Positions 1 to 7,549 of a stretch of 27,303 bases of DNA are shown piece after piece. The stretch is from NCBI GenBank assembly GCA_964370005.1, contig CAYJGR010000025.1, positions 1-27,303 on the forward strand, read 5' to 3'. The notes beneath the pieces are model-generated. The model searched no databases. It was not told where the DNA came from and saw only the letters and a list, made by a program, of their open reading frames with translations. This DNA is from Heteroruminococcus sp964370005. Its GTDB lineage: Bacteria > Bacillota > Clostridia > Oscillospirales > Ruminococcaceae. Position 1 is the stretch's first letter. Every line of letters begins with the position of its first letter. A program made the translations under genes and the position numbers.

Positions 1-522
1 CTCCACCCCTCGGCGTGCAGGTTTTCCTGCGTCGTAGGGGTGTTTTTCTTTTTTCATCTGGGTGACATAATCGCACAGCTCCGAGAGGCGCTCGTCATGT
101 TGGTGGCCGGTCATGACCACCTCAACACCACGCTCTGCACAGGCGATGGCCTGCTGTACCAGCTCCCAATCGACAAGCCCGAGCATTAGGGCATCCCCAA
201 CTTCATCCATGACAAGCAGTCCGCAGTCTTTTGCGGATGCAAGTTCTATGGCACTTGTTAGGTTACGGTTATGTATCTCACGGCTTTCGGCCAACTGCTC
301 GGGGGTCATGGTGTTTGCAAATCCCCCTGCATGTCCCCGCAATACCTTTACATTTTGCATATGCTCAAGGCTGTGAAGTTCGCCGCTATCGCTATTTTTA
401 AGAAACTGCACCATCACGGCCGATTTACCCCAGCCCACCGCCCGCAGTAACAGGCCGAGTGCCGCCGTGGTCTTGCCTTTGCCATATCCATAATAATAAT
501 GTACACAAGCCTTATCTGACAT
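1..522 (-). CDS. btuR: Corrinoid (cob(I)yrinic acid a,c-diamide) adenosyltransferase, 3' end cut by window edge
   Basis: The protein transfers the adenosyl group of ATP to a reduced corrinoid, a step in making or salvaging adenosylcobalamin in the cytoplasm. The 174 visible codons start at the ATG at 522 behind a GGGGAAG-like ribosome site. They contain the family P-loop GYGKGKTTAALG (about residues 12-23), a Walker B-like LLVMDEVGDAL near residue 105, and the typical C-terminal KHPYD...PARRGVE. Homologues end one or two residues after this point, so almost all of the gene is present, but no stop codon is visible. The usual TGR motif reads TGH here. It is the last gene of the mgsA side of the cluster, separated from mgsA by a 240-base structured gap. 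No cobalamin riboswitch was recognised in that gap. The family assignment is secure. Whether the symbol should be btuR, cobA or cobO cannot be decided from sequence. Confidence 0.93.
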   Translation of the reverse strand, partial: MSDKACVHYYYGYGKGKTTAALGLLLRAVGWGKSAVMVQFLKNSDSGELHSLEHMQNVKVLRGHAGGFANTMTPEQLAESREIHNRNLTSAIELASAKDCGLLVMDEVGDALMLGLVDWELVQQAIACAERGVEVVMTGHQHDERLSELCDYVTQMKKEKHPYDAGKPARRGVE

Positions 523-550
523 AGGTCTTCCCCTTTATCATAATACACAA

Positions 551-599
551 GGGTCGACACCCCGCCCATCCCAAATTTTGGGTAGCGAGGGTGCGACCC
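551..599 (-). repeat. Two-tier hairpin in the btuR leader
   Basis: GGGTCG-A-CACCC (551-562) pairs with GGGTGCGACCC (589-599), an 11-bp stem with one bulged A. Inside the loop a second small palindrome, CCCAAATTTTGGG (570-582), can also fold. The structure ends about 25 bases before the btuR ribosome site. No U-run follows on the minus strand, so it does not look like an ordinary terminator. It could be a translation-affecting leader structure or a copy of a dispersed palindromic repeat. No second copy was seen in this window. Confidence 0.6.
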
Positions 600-627
600 C
601 CATAATATTTTTATCATTTTTGCATTA

Positions 628-690
628 TTATGACCATTCCTTTCTGCAAATGGCATAAAACATCTATGAAAATGGTCATAAAGATGCCAT
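628..690. promoter_or_regulatory. Interleaved inverted repeats (pseudoknot-capable or operator) between mgsA and btuR
   Basis: TTATGACCATT (628-638) and AATGGTCATAA (671-681) form a perfect 11-bp inverted repeat. ATGGCAT (650-656), inside its loop, is complementary to ATGCCAT (684-690) just outside it. The interleaved order is that of an H-type pseudoknot, which could form on either strand. It may instead be a protein operator. Function unknown. Confidence 0.45.
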
Positions 691-723
691 GTTTTTCGGT
701 TGTCACGAAGTGACGAGAAAAAC
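691..723. terminator. Inverted repeat, possible bidirectional terminator
   Basis: GTTTTTC (691-697) pairs with GAAAAAC (717-723), and the inner GTCAC/GTGAC arms close on a GAA loop. Runs of T/A on both sides would give a U-tract in either direction. It lies downstream of mgsA on the minus strand, after the first hairpin at 740-760. Confidence 0.45.
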
Positions 724-739
724 GGCTTCTAAAAAGTAA

Positions 740-760
740 GTTTGAAATCTATTTTCAAAC
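740..760 (-). terminator. Weak AT-rich terminator after mgsA
   Basis: GTTTGAAA (740-747) and TTTCAAAC (753-760) give an 8-bp stem with a 5-base loop, three bases beyond the mgsA stop codon. On the minus strand it is followed by TTACTTTTTAG. The low GC makes it a weak or partial terminator. Confidence 0.5.
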
Positions 761-762
761 TT

Positions 763-1167
763 CTATTCTTTTGGATTTACGATATCACGCCAATCCAAGT
801 CGCCACGGTCAAGGGCATGGACAAGCGCCTCACCGGTGGCAATGTTTGTGGCAAACGGGATGTTGTGCACATCACAAAGCCGAAGCAGACCTGCTGCATC
901 GGGCTGGTCATTGGCTGTATTTATGGGATCACGGAAAAACAACAAAAGATCGATCTCATTGCAGGCAATGCGGGAGGCAATTTGTTGTTCGCCACCTTGT
1001 TGTCGGCTCATGAACTTAAAAATCTCAAGTCCTGTTGCATCGGATACCATTTTGCCTGTGGTGTTTGTGGCACAAAGATTGTGTCTTGATAATACACCAC
1101 AATAAGCAATACAAAACTGGGTCATCAATTCCTTTTTCGCGTCGTGTGCAATAAGTGCAATGTTCAT
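763..1167 (-). CDS. mgsA: Methylglyoxal synthase family protein with altered active-site residues
   Basis: Methylglyoxal synthase converts dihydroxyacetone phosphate to methylglyoxal and phosphate, a bypass of lower glycolysis. The 134-residue protein has the family N-terminus NIALIAHD, the phosphate-site region ATNTTGKM (33-40), FFRDP (77-81), and the Bacillus-type end LCDVHNIPFATN...RGDLDW. I chose the ATG at 1167, nine bases after GGGAGG; a TTG two codons upstream is too close to that site. By alignment from memory, two catalytic positions of the E. coli enzyme differ: the Asp71 position is Glu60 (GGEQQ instead of GGDQQ) and the His98 position is Asp87. Asp90 matches E. coli Asp101. Family membership and the neighbourhood (mgsA ends this cluster in several clostridia) are clear, but ordinary catalysis is doubtful. 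Confidence 0.85.
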   Translation of the reverse strand: MNIALIAHDAKKELMTQFCIAYCGVLSRHNLCATNTTGKMVSDATGLEIFKFMSRQQGGEQQIASRIACNEIDLLLFFRDPINTANDQPDAAGLLRLCDVHNIPFATNIATGEALVHALDRGDLDWRDIVNPKE

Positions 1168-1211
1168 GAGCAAATACCTCCCAAATAAGTCGGCTGTCTG
1201 ACGGGTTCACG

Positions 1212-1940
1212 CTATAAAACAACTAAGGGGCGTTGTTGTCCACATAATCTTGCTGCGATATTCTCCACTGCCCGCCGTGCAAGTCCTGCGGGTAGCATCT
1301 CCGGAGCATGTACGGCCTGCCCCCATTGTTCACTCTGAGGTATCACACCCAAAAGTGCAAGTCCCACACTGTCAACTACAGCATCAAGGTCGGGTACAGA
1401 GGATGGCAACTGCGGGGGTACCATGTTTATAACCGTTTTGGCATCTGTCTTGGTACACAGTCCTTGGAGCATCATGGCAAATTGTCCCCCTGCTCTGATC
1501 GAGGGTACATCGGGGGTCACCACATTTATGACCGTGCTACAAAGCGCACACCCCGCCACATTGTGCGGGCTAAATCCTGCGGGGAAATCCACGACAATCC
1601 AATCGTAACAATCGGCACATAGTCCAAATATCTTGCGATAGGTTGTGGGGGGGATATCGGTATCCCATGATCCAGGGGCGGCCATGAGATAAAGTCCCGG
1701 GGTATGTCTTACCGCCAAAACCCCTTCCTCCAGTCCACACCGTCCAGATGCAAGGTCACTTATGTCGTATACCACCCGCTGTTCAATACCCAGTAGCGCA
1801 TCCAAACAGCGCAGTCCCGCACCCATTTCAAGTAGGAGTACAGTATTGCCCATGCGGCAGAGCTCTCTTGAGAGAAACACGGACAAACTACTTTTGCCCA
1901 CGCCTCCTTTGCCCGAGGCCAGACCCACAATATTGCGCAT
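1212..1940 (-). CDS. Orphan MinD-like P-loop ATPase
   Basis: This 242-residue protein belongs to the MinD/ParA deviant-Walker ATPases, which dimerise on membranes with ATP and in MinD's case place the division septum. The Walker A loop SGKGGVGKSS (9-18) and Walker B VVDFPAG are intact, and GLRCLDALLG...VVYD aligns without gaps to MinD. The switch I aspartates of E. coli MinD (Asp38, Asp40) are Glu38 and Gly40, and Asn45 is Cys45. I see no convincing C-terminal amphipathic membrane helix. The ATG at 1940 lies six bases after GGAGG. The gene sits between mrdA and mgsA, where minC-minD-minE-rodA lie in several clostridia, but minC, minE and rodA are absent. It has its own candidate promoter. I leave the symbol empty because a classical MinD role is doubtful. 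Confidence 0.88.
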   Translation of the reverse strand: MRNIVGLASGKGGVGKSSLSVFLSRELCRMGNTVLLLEMGAGLRCLDALLGIEQRVVYDISDLASGRCGLEEGVLAVRHTPGLYLMAAPGSWDTDIPPTTYRKIFGLCADCYDWIVVDFPAGFSPHNVAGCALCSTVINVVTPDVPSIRAGGQFAMMLQGLCTKTDAKTVINMVPPQLPSSVPDLDAVVDSVGLALLGVIPQSEQWGQAVHAPEMLPAGLARRAVENIAARLCGQQRPLVVL

Positions 1941-1973
1941 TACATTCCTCCAGTTAATATATTATCATAAAGT

Positions 1974-2002
1974 ATACTACAATTTCAAGTTAATAAAGTC
2001 AA
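1974..2002 (-). promoter_or_regulatory. Candidate sigma-A promoter of the MinD-like gene
   Basis: On the minus strand TTGACT (2002-1997) is followed after 17 bases by TAGTAT (1979-1974), about 33 bases before the ATG. An overlapping alternative is TTGAAA with an 18-base spacer to TAATAT. Confidence 0.5.
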
Positions 2003-2018
2003 CATGTAATAAAAAGCC

Positions 2019-2036
2019 AAAAATAGCCCTATTTTT
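2019..2036 (-). terminator. AT-rich terminator-like hairpin after mrdA
   Basis: A 7-bp stem (2019-2025 with 2030-2036) closes on a GCCC loop and is followed on the minus strand by GGCTTTTTATT. It separates mrdA from the promoter of the MinD-like gene. Confidence 0.45.
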
Positions 2037-2053
2037 TAGTGCATATATTATAA

Positions 2054-4141
2054 TTATTGTAGCAATTCTCCTAAATTTTGGGGTGCATCTTGGTCTTGTG
2101 AGCTAAAAAAGTATGCATCAAATATCGCTTTGGCCACAGGTGCGCCGGTATAACCATGCCATCCTTTTTCTATAACCACTGCCACCGATATCTCGGGATC
2201 CTCCGATGGGCCGTAGCAAATATAGGTCGAGTTTGGATAGGCCGAGGTCTCGGGTGTACCTGTTTTTGAGGCTATAGTCATGGGATAATCCCCCCATACA
2301 AAGTAAGAAGTGCCCCCCGGTGCGGTGGCTAACTCCATGCCCTCTACAGTTATATCCAAAGCTTCGTCGCTGGCCTGTACATATTGTGCCACGGTGGGGG
2401 TGTTCTCCCATACCGTCTCATCCATGGTATAACTCTTGACCGCATCGACAATATTTACATCCATGCGCTCCCCCTGGTTGCCGATGGTGGCGACATAGTT
2501 GGCCAGCTGCAGGGGCGTGAACTGATTATAAAGCTGTCCTATAGATGACTGCACCGTATCGGCAGGGTACCAAGGGGCGCCGGGCTCCACCAGCTCCTTT
2601 ATCTCGGGAGAGGAGAGTTGTCCTGTCGCTTCGGCAATTTCAATGCCTGTGGGCTGGCCCAGCCCAAGTTGCGAGGCATACAGGTTGAGGTTGTCTATCC
2701 CAAGGCGATTGCCTGTCTCATAAAAATAAATATTGCAAGATACCTGCAACGCCTGCTGTGCAGTAAGCGCACCATGCACACCCAAGCACCCGGGCTGATA
2801 GCTATCACCAAGGCCTGTGTATACACCGCTACAGGTTATGCGCTCATTGTGAGACACCACCTCCTCGGTCATGCCGGCTATGGTTACGGCAGGCTTAAAG
2901 GTCGAACCGGCCGCATATGTCCCCAAAAGTGCCCTGTTCCACAATGGATTTGACGGGTCGGCCAAAAGCGAGGAGTACTCGGTGCGATAATCATTTATAT
3001 CATAACTTGGATAGGTGGCGGCGGCTAATATGTCGCCGGTGGAGTTCTCTATTACCACCACAGCACCGGCATTTGCCTCTTTACCCATGCCCTCCTGGGC
3101 GGTCTCCTGTAGGTTTTTTATCTGGGCTTCAAGCGCCTCTTGTGCCACTTTCTGCAAATCTCTATCTATGGTCAGCACGACAGTGTTCCCCGGTACAGCG
3201 GGCTTTGTCACCTCGGCCGACACCACAGCGCCCGAGGAATCAAGCGTAATTTGACGCACACCGTCCTCACCACGCAGATAGCTCTCAAAGGCAAGCTCTA
3301 CCCCCTCTTTACCCACAATGGCATCCATGCGATAACCTTGATTTTTCAGTTCCTCATATTCCTCACGATATATCTGTCCCACCTGGCCGATTATGTGGGG
3401 GGCAATATCCCCACTGACATATTCACGGATAGCACTGGTGCCCACCGATACCCCGGGCAGTTGGAAATTGCGCTCTTCGACCGCCGCCACGGTGTTTATG
3501 CCGATATCTTCAGCAAATGTGTAGCTTATCGTAAGGCCAAACTCCTGTAAATCCATGCCATAACGCACACCGGCAATTTTACGCATCATATCCGGGGTGT
3601 ACTCGGTTTGTAGACCCGTGTCTTCATCCGTATAAACATACATTCCGCTTTTTGAGTCATACTGCCCGAGCTGATACCGCTGGGTGATCCAGTGCATTAT
3701 ATCCTCACTCTCGGTGTACTGGTTTACTTCGAACTGGGTTTTAAGCTGTGCCACCTCGGTGTCCAGCCCATCTATATAACTAAAAGGCATATCATTACTT
3801 ATGGGTAGTAAATCTATCCACTGTTCGTTTTGTTCCTCCATAAGTTCTATGAGGGAGCGCAGGACGGTATTTGTATCGCTACCCTTTGGCAAAAATGCCC
3901 CATCAAGTACAATGTTGTAGCCCGAACGATTGACCGCAAGGGGACGACCGTAGCGGTCAACAATCTCACCTCTGGCCGCTTTTATAACCTGTTGTTGCAC
4001 AACGCCTGCCTGTGCCTGGCTTAAATAGGCTTCGCCCTGCACAATTTGAACTTCCATCAGACGATATATATAACCACCAAACACTATCAGCACTACTACA
4101 GCCAACCATATTAGGCGTGCCTTGCTCTTTTGAGGCGACAT
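2054..4141 (-). CDS. mrdA: Penicillin-binding protein 2 (elongation-specific transpeptidase)
   Basis: This 695-residue class B penicillin-binding protein cross-links peptidoglycan for side-wall growth, working with the MreBCD system at the membrane. One N-terminal membrane segment (about residues 9-27) anchors it. The dimerisation domain has the RGEIVDRYGRPLA motif (58-70). The transpeptidase domain carries all three active-site motifs: SxxK as STFK (Ser413), SxN as SCN (468-470), and KTG (626-628). The ATG at 4141 lies eight bases after AAAGGAGG. It follows mreD by 34 bases in one transcription unit. Its length is usual for clostridial PBP2. The SEDS partner RodA is not encoded in the window. 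Confidence 0.96.
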   Translation of the reverse strand: MSPQKSKARLIWLAVVVLIVFGGYIYRLMEVQIVQGEAYLSQAQAGVVQQQVIKAARGEIVDRYGRPLAVNRSGYNIVLDGAFLPKGSDTNTVLRSLIELMEEQNEQWIDLLPISNDMPFSYIDGLDTEVAQLKTQFEVNQYTESEDIMHWITQRYQLGQYDSKSGMYVYTDEDTGLQTEYTPDMMRKIAGVRYGMDLQEFGLTISYTFAEDIGINTVAAVEERNFQLPGVSVGTSAIREYVSGDIAPHIIGQVGQIYREEYEELKNQGYRMDAIVGKEGVELAFESYLRGEDGVRQITLDSSGAVVSAEVTKPAVPGNTVVLTIDRDLQKVAQEALEAQIKNLQETAQEGMGKEANAGAVVVIENSTGDILAAATYPSYDINDYRTEYSSLLADPSNPLWNRALLGTYAAGSTFKPAVTIAGMTEEVVSHNERITCSGVYTGLGDSYQPGCLGVHGALTAQQALQVSCNIYFYETGNRLGIDNLNLYASQLGLGQPTGIEIAEATGQLSSPEIKELVEPGAPWYPADTVQSSIGQLYNQFTPLQLANYVATIGNQGERMDVNIVDAVKSYTMDETVWENTPTVAQYVQASDEALDITVEGMELATAPGGTSYFVWGDYPMTIASKTGTPETSAYPNSTYICYGPSEDPEISVAVVIEKGWHGYTGAPVAKAIFDAYFFSSQDQDAPQNLGELLQ

Positions 4142-4175
4142 TTAAATATCCTCCTTTCGAGGGGGCTTGGTAGGG

Positions 4176-4697
4176 TCAGGCTTCAACGTGTTTTGCAAAA
4201 CCTGTGTTTATGTTTTTGACCAGTACATATAGCACCACCACCGCCGGAAGGGTCAGCAGTCCCGAGGGGAGTATTTGGTTTATCCACAGCGTTTCGGCTC
4301 TGGGATAATCCCACAAACCATATTGGAAAAAATAATTAAAAGCCGACAGAAATAAAAAGAACCCTCCACTGAGCAGTATGGCACTGTAAAGGCTCCTCTG
4401 TACAAGATATTCGCATAAAAGCCCTATACCGGTGCCTATGAGAAGTAGCATTATGCCATAAAATCCAAAATAGGTGTTGGAGGATAGGTCGCAAAGCATC
4501 CCCGCAAGCGCCCCAAGTAGTCCCCCCGCATATTCATGTTCCTCCATGGCTATACACACCACCGCCGGCAGTAGCAAAAAAGGCTTGCCCCCAAACAATG
4601 CAAACAGCCCCGGTGTTGTTTGCAGCACATAAAGCGCAAACAACAGCAGGGTGTAGAGTGTGTATTTTATTATCAAAAATCTAAGTTGTTTATTCAT
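4176..4697 (-). CDS. mreD: Rod shape-determining membrane protein MreD
   Basis: MreD is a small polytopic membrane protein of the elongasome. The 173-residue sequence is very hydrophobic, with about five or six membrane segments (first about 9-28, last about 143-163) and the family-typical short loops. No strong ribosome site precedes the ATG at 4697, so translation may depend on coupling to mreC, whose stop lies 24 bases upstream. The assignment rests on hydrophobicity, size and its place between mreC and mrdA. Sequence motifs in this family are weak. Confidence 0.9.
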   Translation of the reverse strand: MNKQLRFLIIKYTLYTLLLFALYVLQTTPGLFALFGGKPFLLLPAVVCIAMEEHEYAGGLLGALAGMLCDLSSNTYFGFYGIMLLLIGTGIGLLCEYLVQRSLYSAILLSGGFFLFLSAFNYFFQYGLWDYPRAETLWINQILPSGLLTLPAVVVLYVLVKNINTGFAKHVEA

Positions 4698-4721
4698 TTA
4701 GAGTTACCGCTAAAAATCATA

Positions 4722-5600
4722 TCATGGTGCAATGGCGGTCTCGCCCTGCCCTAAAAATTGGGTTATAACATACACATCCTGTACGGTGTAGATGGAGGAG
4801 GCCGGCTCTATGACGGCATAGAGGGACAGTCCCGAGGTGTCGGGCAATACCTGTGTGACATCACCGATGACAAGCCCCTTGGGGAAAAGCCCTTGACTGT
4901 CCGAACCCGATGTAATTATAAGGTCACCCACCGCCACGCTGCTTTCTCGGTCTAAGTAGCTAAGCCTGCATAATCCCTCGTTGGCCAAAACGGCATCGCC
5001 CGAGATTATGCCACTCTCACGGGTACGGTTATCCACTGCACCCACATTGAGGGTGGTATCGAGTATTGTCACGACCTTGGAATGGGTAAGCCCAACTTCG
5101 CTGATGATACCCACAAGCCCCTCCTCCGATATGACAGGGTCACGTGGGGAAATACCGTGAAAACTCCCTTGATCTATCGTAAAGGAACCAAAACGACTGG
5201 TGTAGTCACGGCCGATCACGCCCGCCGGTATTATCTCAAAATCGGGGTTTTCCTCTTGTATGCCCAGCGCGGCGACAAGACGTTCGTTCTCACGCCGCAA
5301 ACTTTCAAGCTCGACAAGTTGCTCCTTTAGGTCGGCGATTTCAAGGCGAAGTTCTTCATTTTCCTGCGCATTTTGTTGGGAGTCCTGCAATCCGCCAAAA
5401 AAACCACTGACAGCACCACTTATTCCCGAGGAAAGTTGTTGGGCAGGCGCCGTAATGCTTCCGAGGATTTGTGCCATCATGGGTGAAAAACCACCTGTCC
5501 ACAATGAACGCAGTAAAAATGATACCAAAAGCACAAACACACCCAAAAGCACTCTAAATCTTGTGCTGCTGAAAAACTCTTTAACGGCCACCACCCCCAT
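4722..5600 (-). CDS. mreC: Rod shape-determining protein MreC
   Basis: MreC is a membrane-anchored extracytoplasmic scaffold that activates the elongasome with MreD and PBP2. The 292-residue protein has an N-terminal membrane segment (about 15-33), a coiled coil rich in Gln/Glu/Leu (about 72-110), and the beta-rich domain with the typical VIGRDY...F..D.G, GLVG.IS and L.T....VGA patterns. The ribosome site before the ATG at 5600 is weak, and a GTG three codons in could also serve. The gap to mreB upstream is 53 bases, consistent with one operon. Confidence 0.93.
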   Translation of the reverse strand: MGVVAVKEFFSSTRFRVLLGVFVLLVSFLLRSLWTGGFSPMMAQILGSITAPAQQLSSGISGAVSGFFGGLQDSQQNAQENEELRLEIADLKEQLVELESLRRENERLVAALGIQEENPDFEIIPAGVIGRDYTSRFGSFTIDQGSFHGISPRDPVISEEGLVGIISEVGLTHSKVVTILDTTLNVGAVDNRTRESGIISGDAVLANEGLCRLSYLDRESSVAVGDLIITSGSDSQGLFPKGLVIGDVTQVLPDTSGLSLYAVIEPASSIYTVQDVYVITQFLGQGETAIAP

Positions 5601-5653
5601 TCCACAAGCTAAAATATAAGTGAAAATTCATGTGGTTTTCAATGTTTCACTTT

Positions 5654-6670
5654 TTAATACTGACGGTCATCCGATAGGGATTCACCCAAACGCTCCATAT
5701 CTTCAAGCACTCGCCCTGTGCCTATCGCCACACAGTCCAGTGGATTTTCAGCCACCTGTACCGGCATACCTGTCTCCTGCGATATAAGCCTATCAAGCCC
5801 ACGCAGCAGTGCACCACCGCCCGAAAGGGTCACACCCACATCTATGATATCGGCCGACAGCTCGGGGGGAGTACGCTCAAGTGTTACTCGCACCGCCTCA
5901 AGGATTTGTGAGAGCGGATCGGCCAAGGCTTCACGCACCTCACCGGGGGATATGGTGATATCTTTAGGTAGCCCATCCATAAGGTTGCGCCCCTTTATCA
6001 TCATGGGTTCTTCATCATCATACGGTGTGGCCGAACCGATAGTTATCTTGACCTCCTCGGCCGTGCGCTCGCCTATAAGCAGGTTATATTTGCGCTTTAC
6101 ATACTGAATTATAGCGGCGTCAAATTCATCGCCACCCACACGCACAGAGCGTGATGCCACAATGCCACCGAGTGATATTATAGCCACTTCACTTGTGCCG
6201 CCGCCAATATCAACCACCATACTACCTGTGGCCTCGCATATAGGCAGCCCCGCACCGATGGCCGCCGCCATGGGCTCCTCTATTATGGCGACATGCCTAG
6301 CCCCCGCCTGTGAGGTGGCCTCCTTTACCGCCCTGCGCTCAACAGCTGTTACGCCCGATGGTATACAAATGACCACACGAGGCTTGGAAAAGAGCGAATT
6401 TTTAAAACACTTCTTTATAAATATTTTCAGCATACTCGCAGTGATGTCAAAATCTGCAATTACGCCGTCTTTTAGCGGACGTATGGCAACAATCGAACCG
6501 GGGGTACGCCCGATGACTTCTTTTGCCTCTTGTCCCACATACTTTACAGTGTCGGTGCGTGTATCAACAGCCACCACCGAGGGTTCGCGCATAATAATAC
6601 CCTTACCCTTCATGTAAATAAGGGTGTTGGCCGTTCCTAAATCTATACCGATATCCTTGCTTCCAAACAT
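5654..6670 (-). CDS. mreB: Actin-like cell shape protein MreB
   Basis: MreB polymerises with ATP beneath the membrane and directs side-wall synthesis. The 338-residue sequence has the phosphate 1 motif IDLGTANTLIY (about 9-19), the phosphate 2 motif VVDIGGGTSEVA, and the adenosine motif LSGGGALLRGLD near residue 290. All are intact. The ATG at 6670 is preceded by GGAGGAG. A strong promoter lies about 86 bases upstream, so mreB heads its own unit mreB-mreC-mreD-mrdA. The gene follows maf, as in Bacillus. Confidence 0.97.
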   Translation of the reverse strand: MFGSKDIGIDLGTANTLIYMKGKGIIMREPSVVAVDTRTDTVKYVGQEAKEVIGRTPGSIVAIRPLKDGVIADFDITASMLKIFIKKCFKNSLFSKPRVVICIPSGVTAVERRAVKEATSQAGARHVAIIEEPMAAAIGAGLPICEATGSMVVDIGGGTSEVAIISLGGIVASRSVRVGGDEFDAAIIQYVKRKYNLLIGERTAEEVKITIGSATPYDDEEPMMIKGRNLMDGLPKDITISPGEVREALADPLSQILEAVRVTLERTPPELSADIIDVGVTLSGGGALLRGLDRLISQETGMPVQVAENPLDCVAIGTGRVLEDMERLGESLSDDRQY

Positions 6671-6755
6671 AATGGTTTGCTCCTCCGTGTTTTATAATCA
6701 AATCGCATGGGCAAATTTTTTCTTCAACCTACGATTTTATTATCCTATCCAAGAT

Positions 6756-6784
6756 ATTATAACCTTTATAGTAGCATTTCTCAA
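6756..6784 (-). promoter_or_regulatory. Promoter of the mreBCD-mrdA unit
   Basis: TTGAGA (6784-6779) and TATAAT (6761-6756) are separated by 17 bases on the minus strand, a near-consensus sigma-A promoter about 86 bases before the mreB ATG. Confidence 0.75.
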
Positions 6785-6811
6785 CGCTAAATTTTAAAAA
6801 TTAATATTTGT

Positions 6812-7381
6812 TTAAATTTTGAGCTCTACAGGGTAGGTTTTCAGCACTCTATAAAGCTCGGCCATAGGTAGTCCCATCACAGTGAAATAATCACCCTTTA
6901 TACCCTCGACAAGCAGTCCGCCAAGCCCCTGTATGCCATATGCACCCGCCTTATCCATCGGTTCGCCATCAGCCACATATGCCGATATAAGCTCCTCACT
7001 AAGCTCATAAAACTTCACCGCTGTACTGCTGATAAAACTTTCACTTTTACCACCCGCACAAATGGCCACACCTGTGTATACCACATGCTCCCTGCCCGAT
7101 AACTCCCGCAATATCTCTGCGGCATGGTCGGCACTCTCGGGCTTGCCTAAAATTTTATCCCCAAGTGCCACCACAGTATCACTGCCTATGACCAGCGCAT
7201 CTGGGTTACTACTCGCCACGGCCTCGGCCTTGCGTAAACATAACATTTCGACCGCATCCCCCGGCGATATGCCCTCGGGTAGCTCCTCCGACACCTCGGA
7301 CACCACCACCCTGAAATCTTTTATAGTTCTCCCCAACAGTTCGGCTCTGCGGGGTGATTGTGAGGCCAATATTATCTCCAT
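6812..7381 (-). CDS. maf: Maf family nucleotide pyrophosphatase
   Basis: Maf proteins hydrolyse non-canonical or modified nucleoside triphosphates to the monophosphate and pyrophosphate. Some also affect septum formation. The 189-residue protein shows the N-terminal ASQSPRRAELL (6-16), GSDTVV in the middle, and KAGAYGIQG near residue 141. I chose the ATG at 7381. TTG codons at 7393 and 7387 are possible starts, and the TTG at 7387 fits the spacing from AAAGG slightly better. It lies between dut and mreB on the same strand. Both dut and maf act on the nucleotide pool. Confidence 0.93.
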   Translation of the reverse strand: MEIILASQSPRRAELLGRTIKDFRVVVSEVSEELPEGISPGDAVEMLCLRKAEAVASSNPDALVIGSDTVVALGDKILGKPESADHAAEILRELSGREHVVYTGVAICAGGKSESFISSTAVKFYELSEELISAYVADGEPMDKAGAYGIQGLGGLLVEGIKGDYFTVMGLPMAELYRVLKTYPVELKI

Positions 7382-7447
7382 TATCAAGACCAACCTTTCT
7401 CGCCATCCGTGGGCGGCTTTTGGCGCTGTGACGTGTCGTAGGCTCGA

Positions 7448-7514
7448 CGGGCATCAGCCCGCCCCAAGCCCCACTCGCAACCATCACACGCCATCACATG
7501 CGGGCATAAGCCCG
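7448..7514. repeat. Paired CGGGC-loop-GCCCG hairpins, copy 1 (dut-maf gap)
   Basis: Two 14-base perfect hairpins lie here: CGGGC-ATCA-GCCCG (7448-7461) and CGGGC-ATAA-GCCCG (7501-7514), 39 bases apart. The same pair, with the same two loops and in the same order on the opposite strand, recurs at 21773-21810. The rest of the 168-base gap is GC-rich with short GTGATGG repeats on the minus strand and no gene. Confidence 0.65.
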
Positions 7515-7549
7515 ACTTCACCCACTCCTCTCACATCACCAAAATCCAC

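Noticed and set aside
523..762. Cobalamin riboswitch before btuR
   Set aside because: I could not find the conserved B12-box or the expected domain layout; the structures present are simple inverted repeats.
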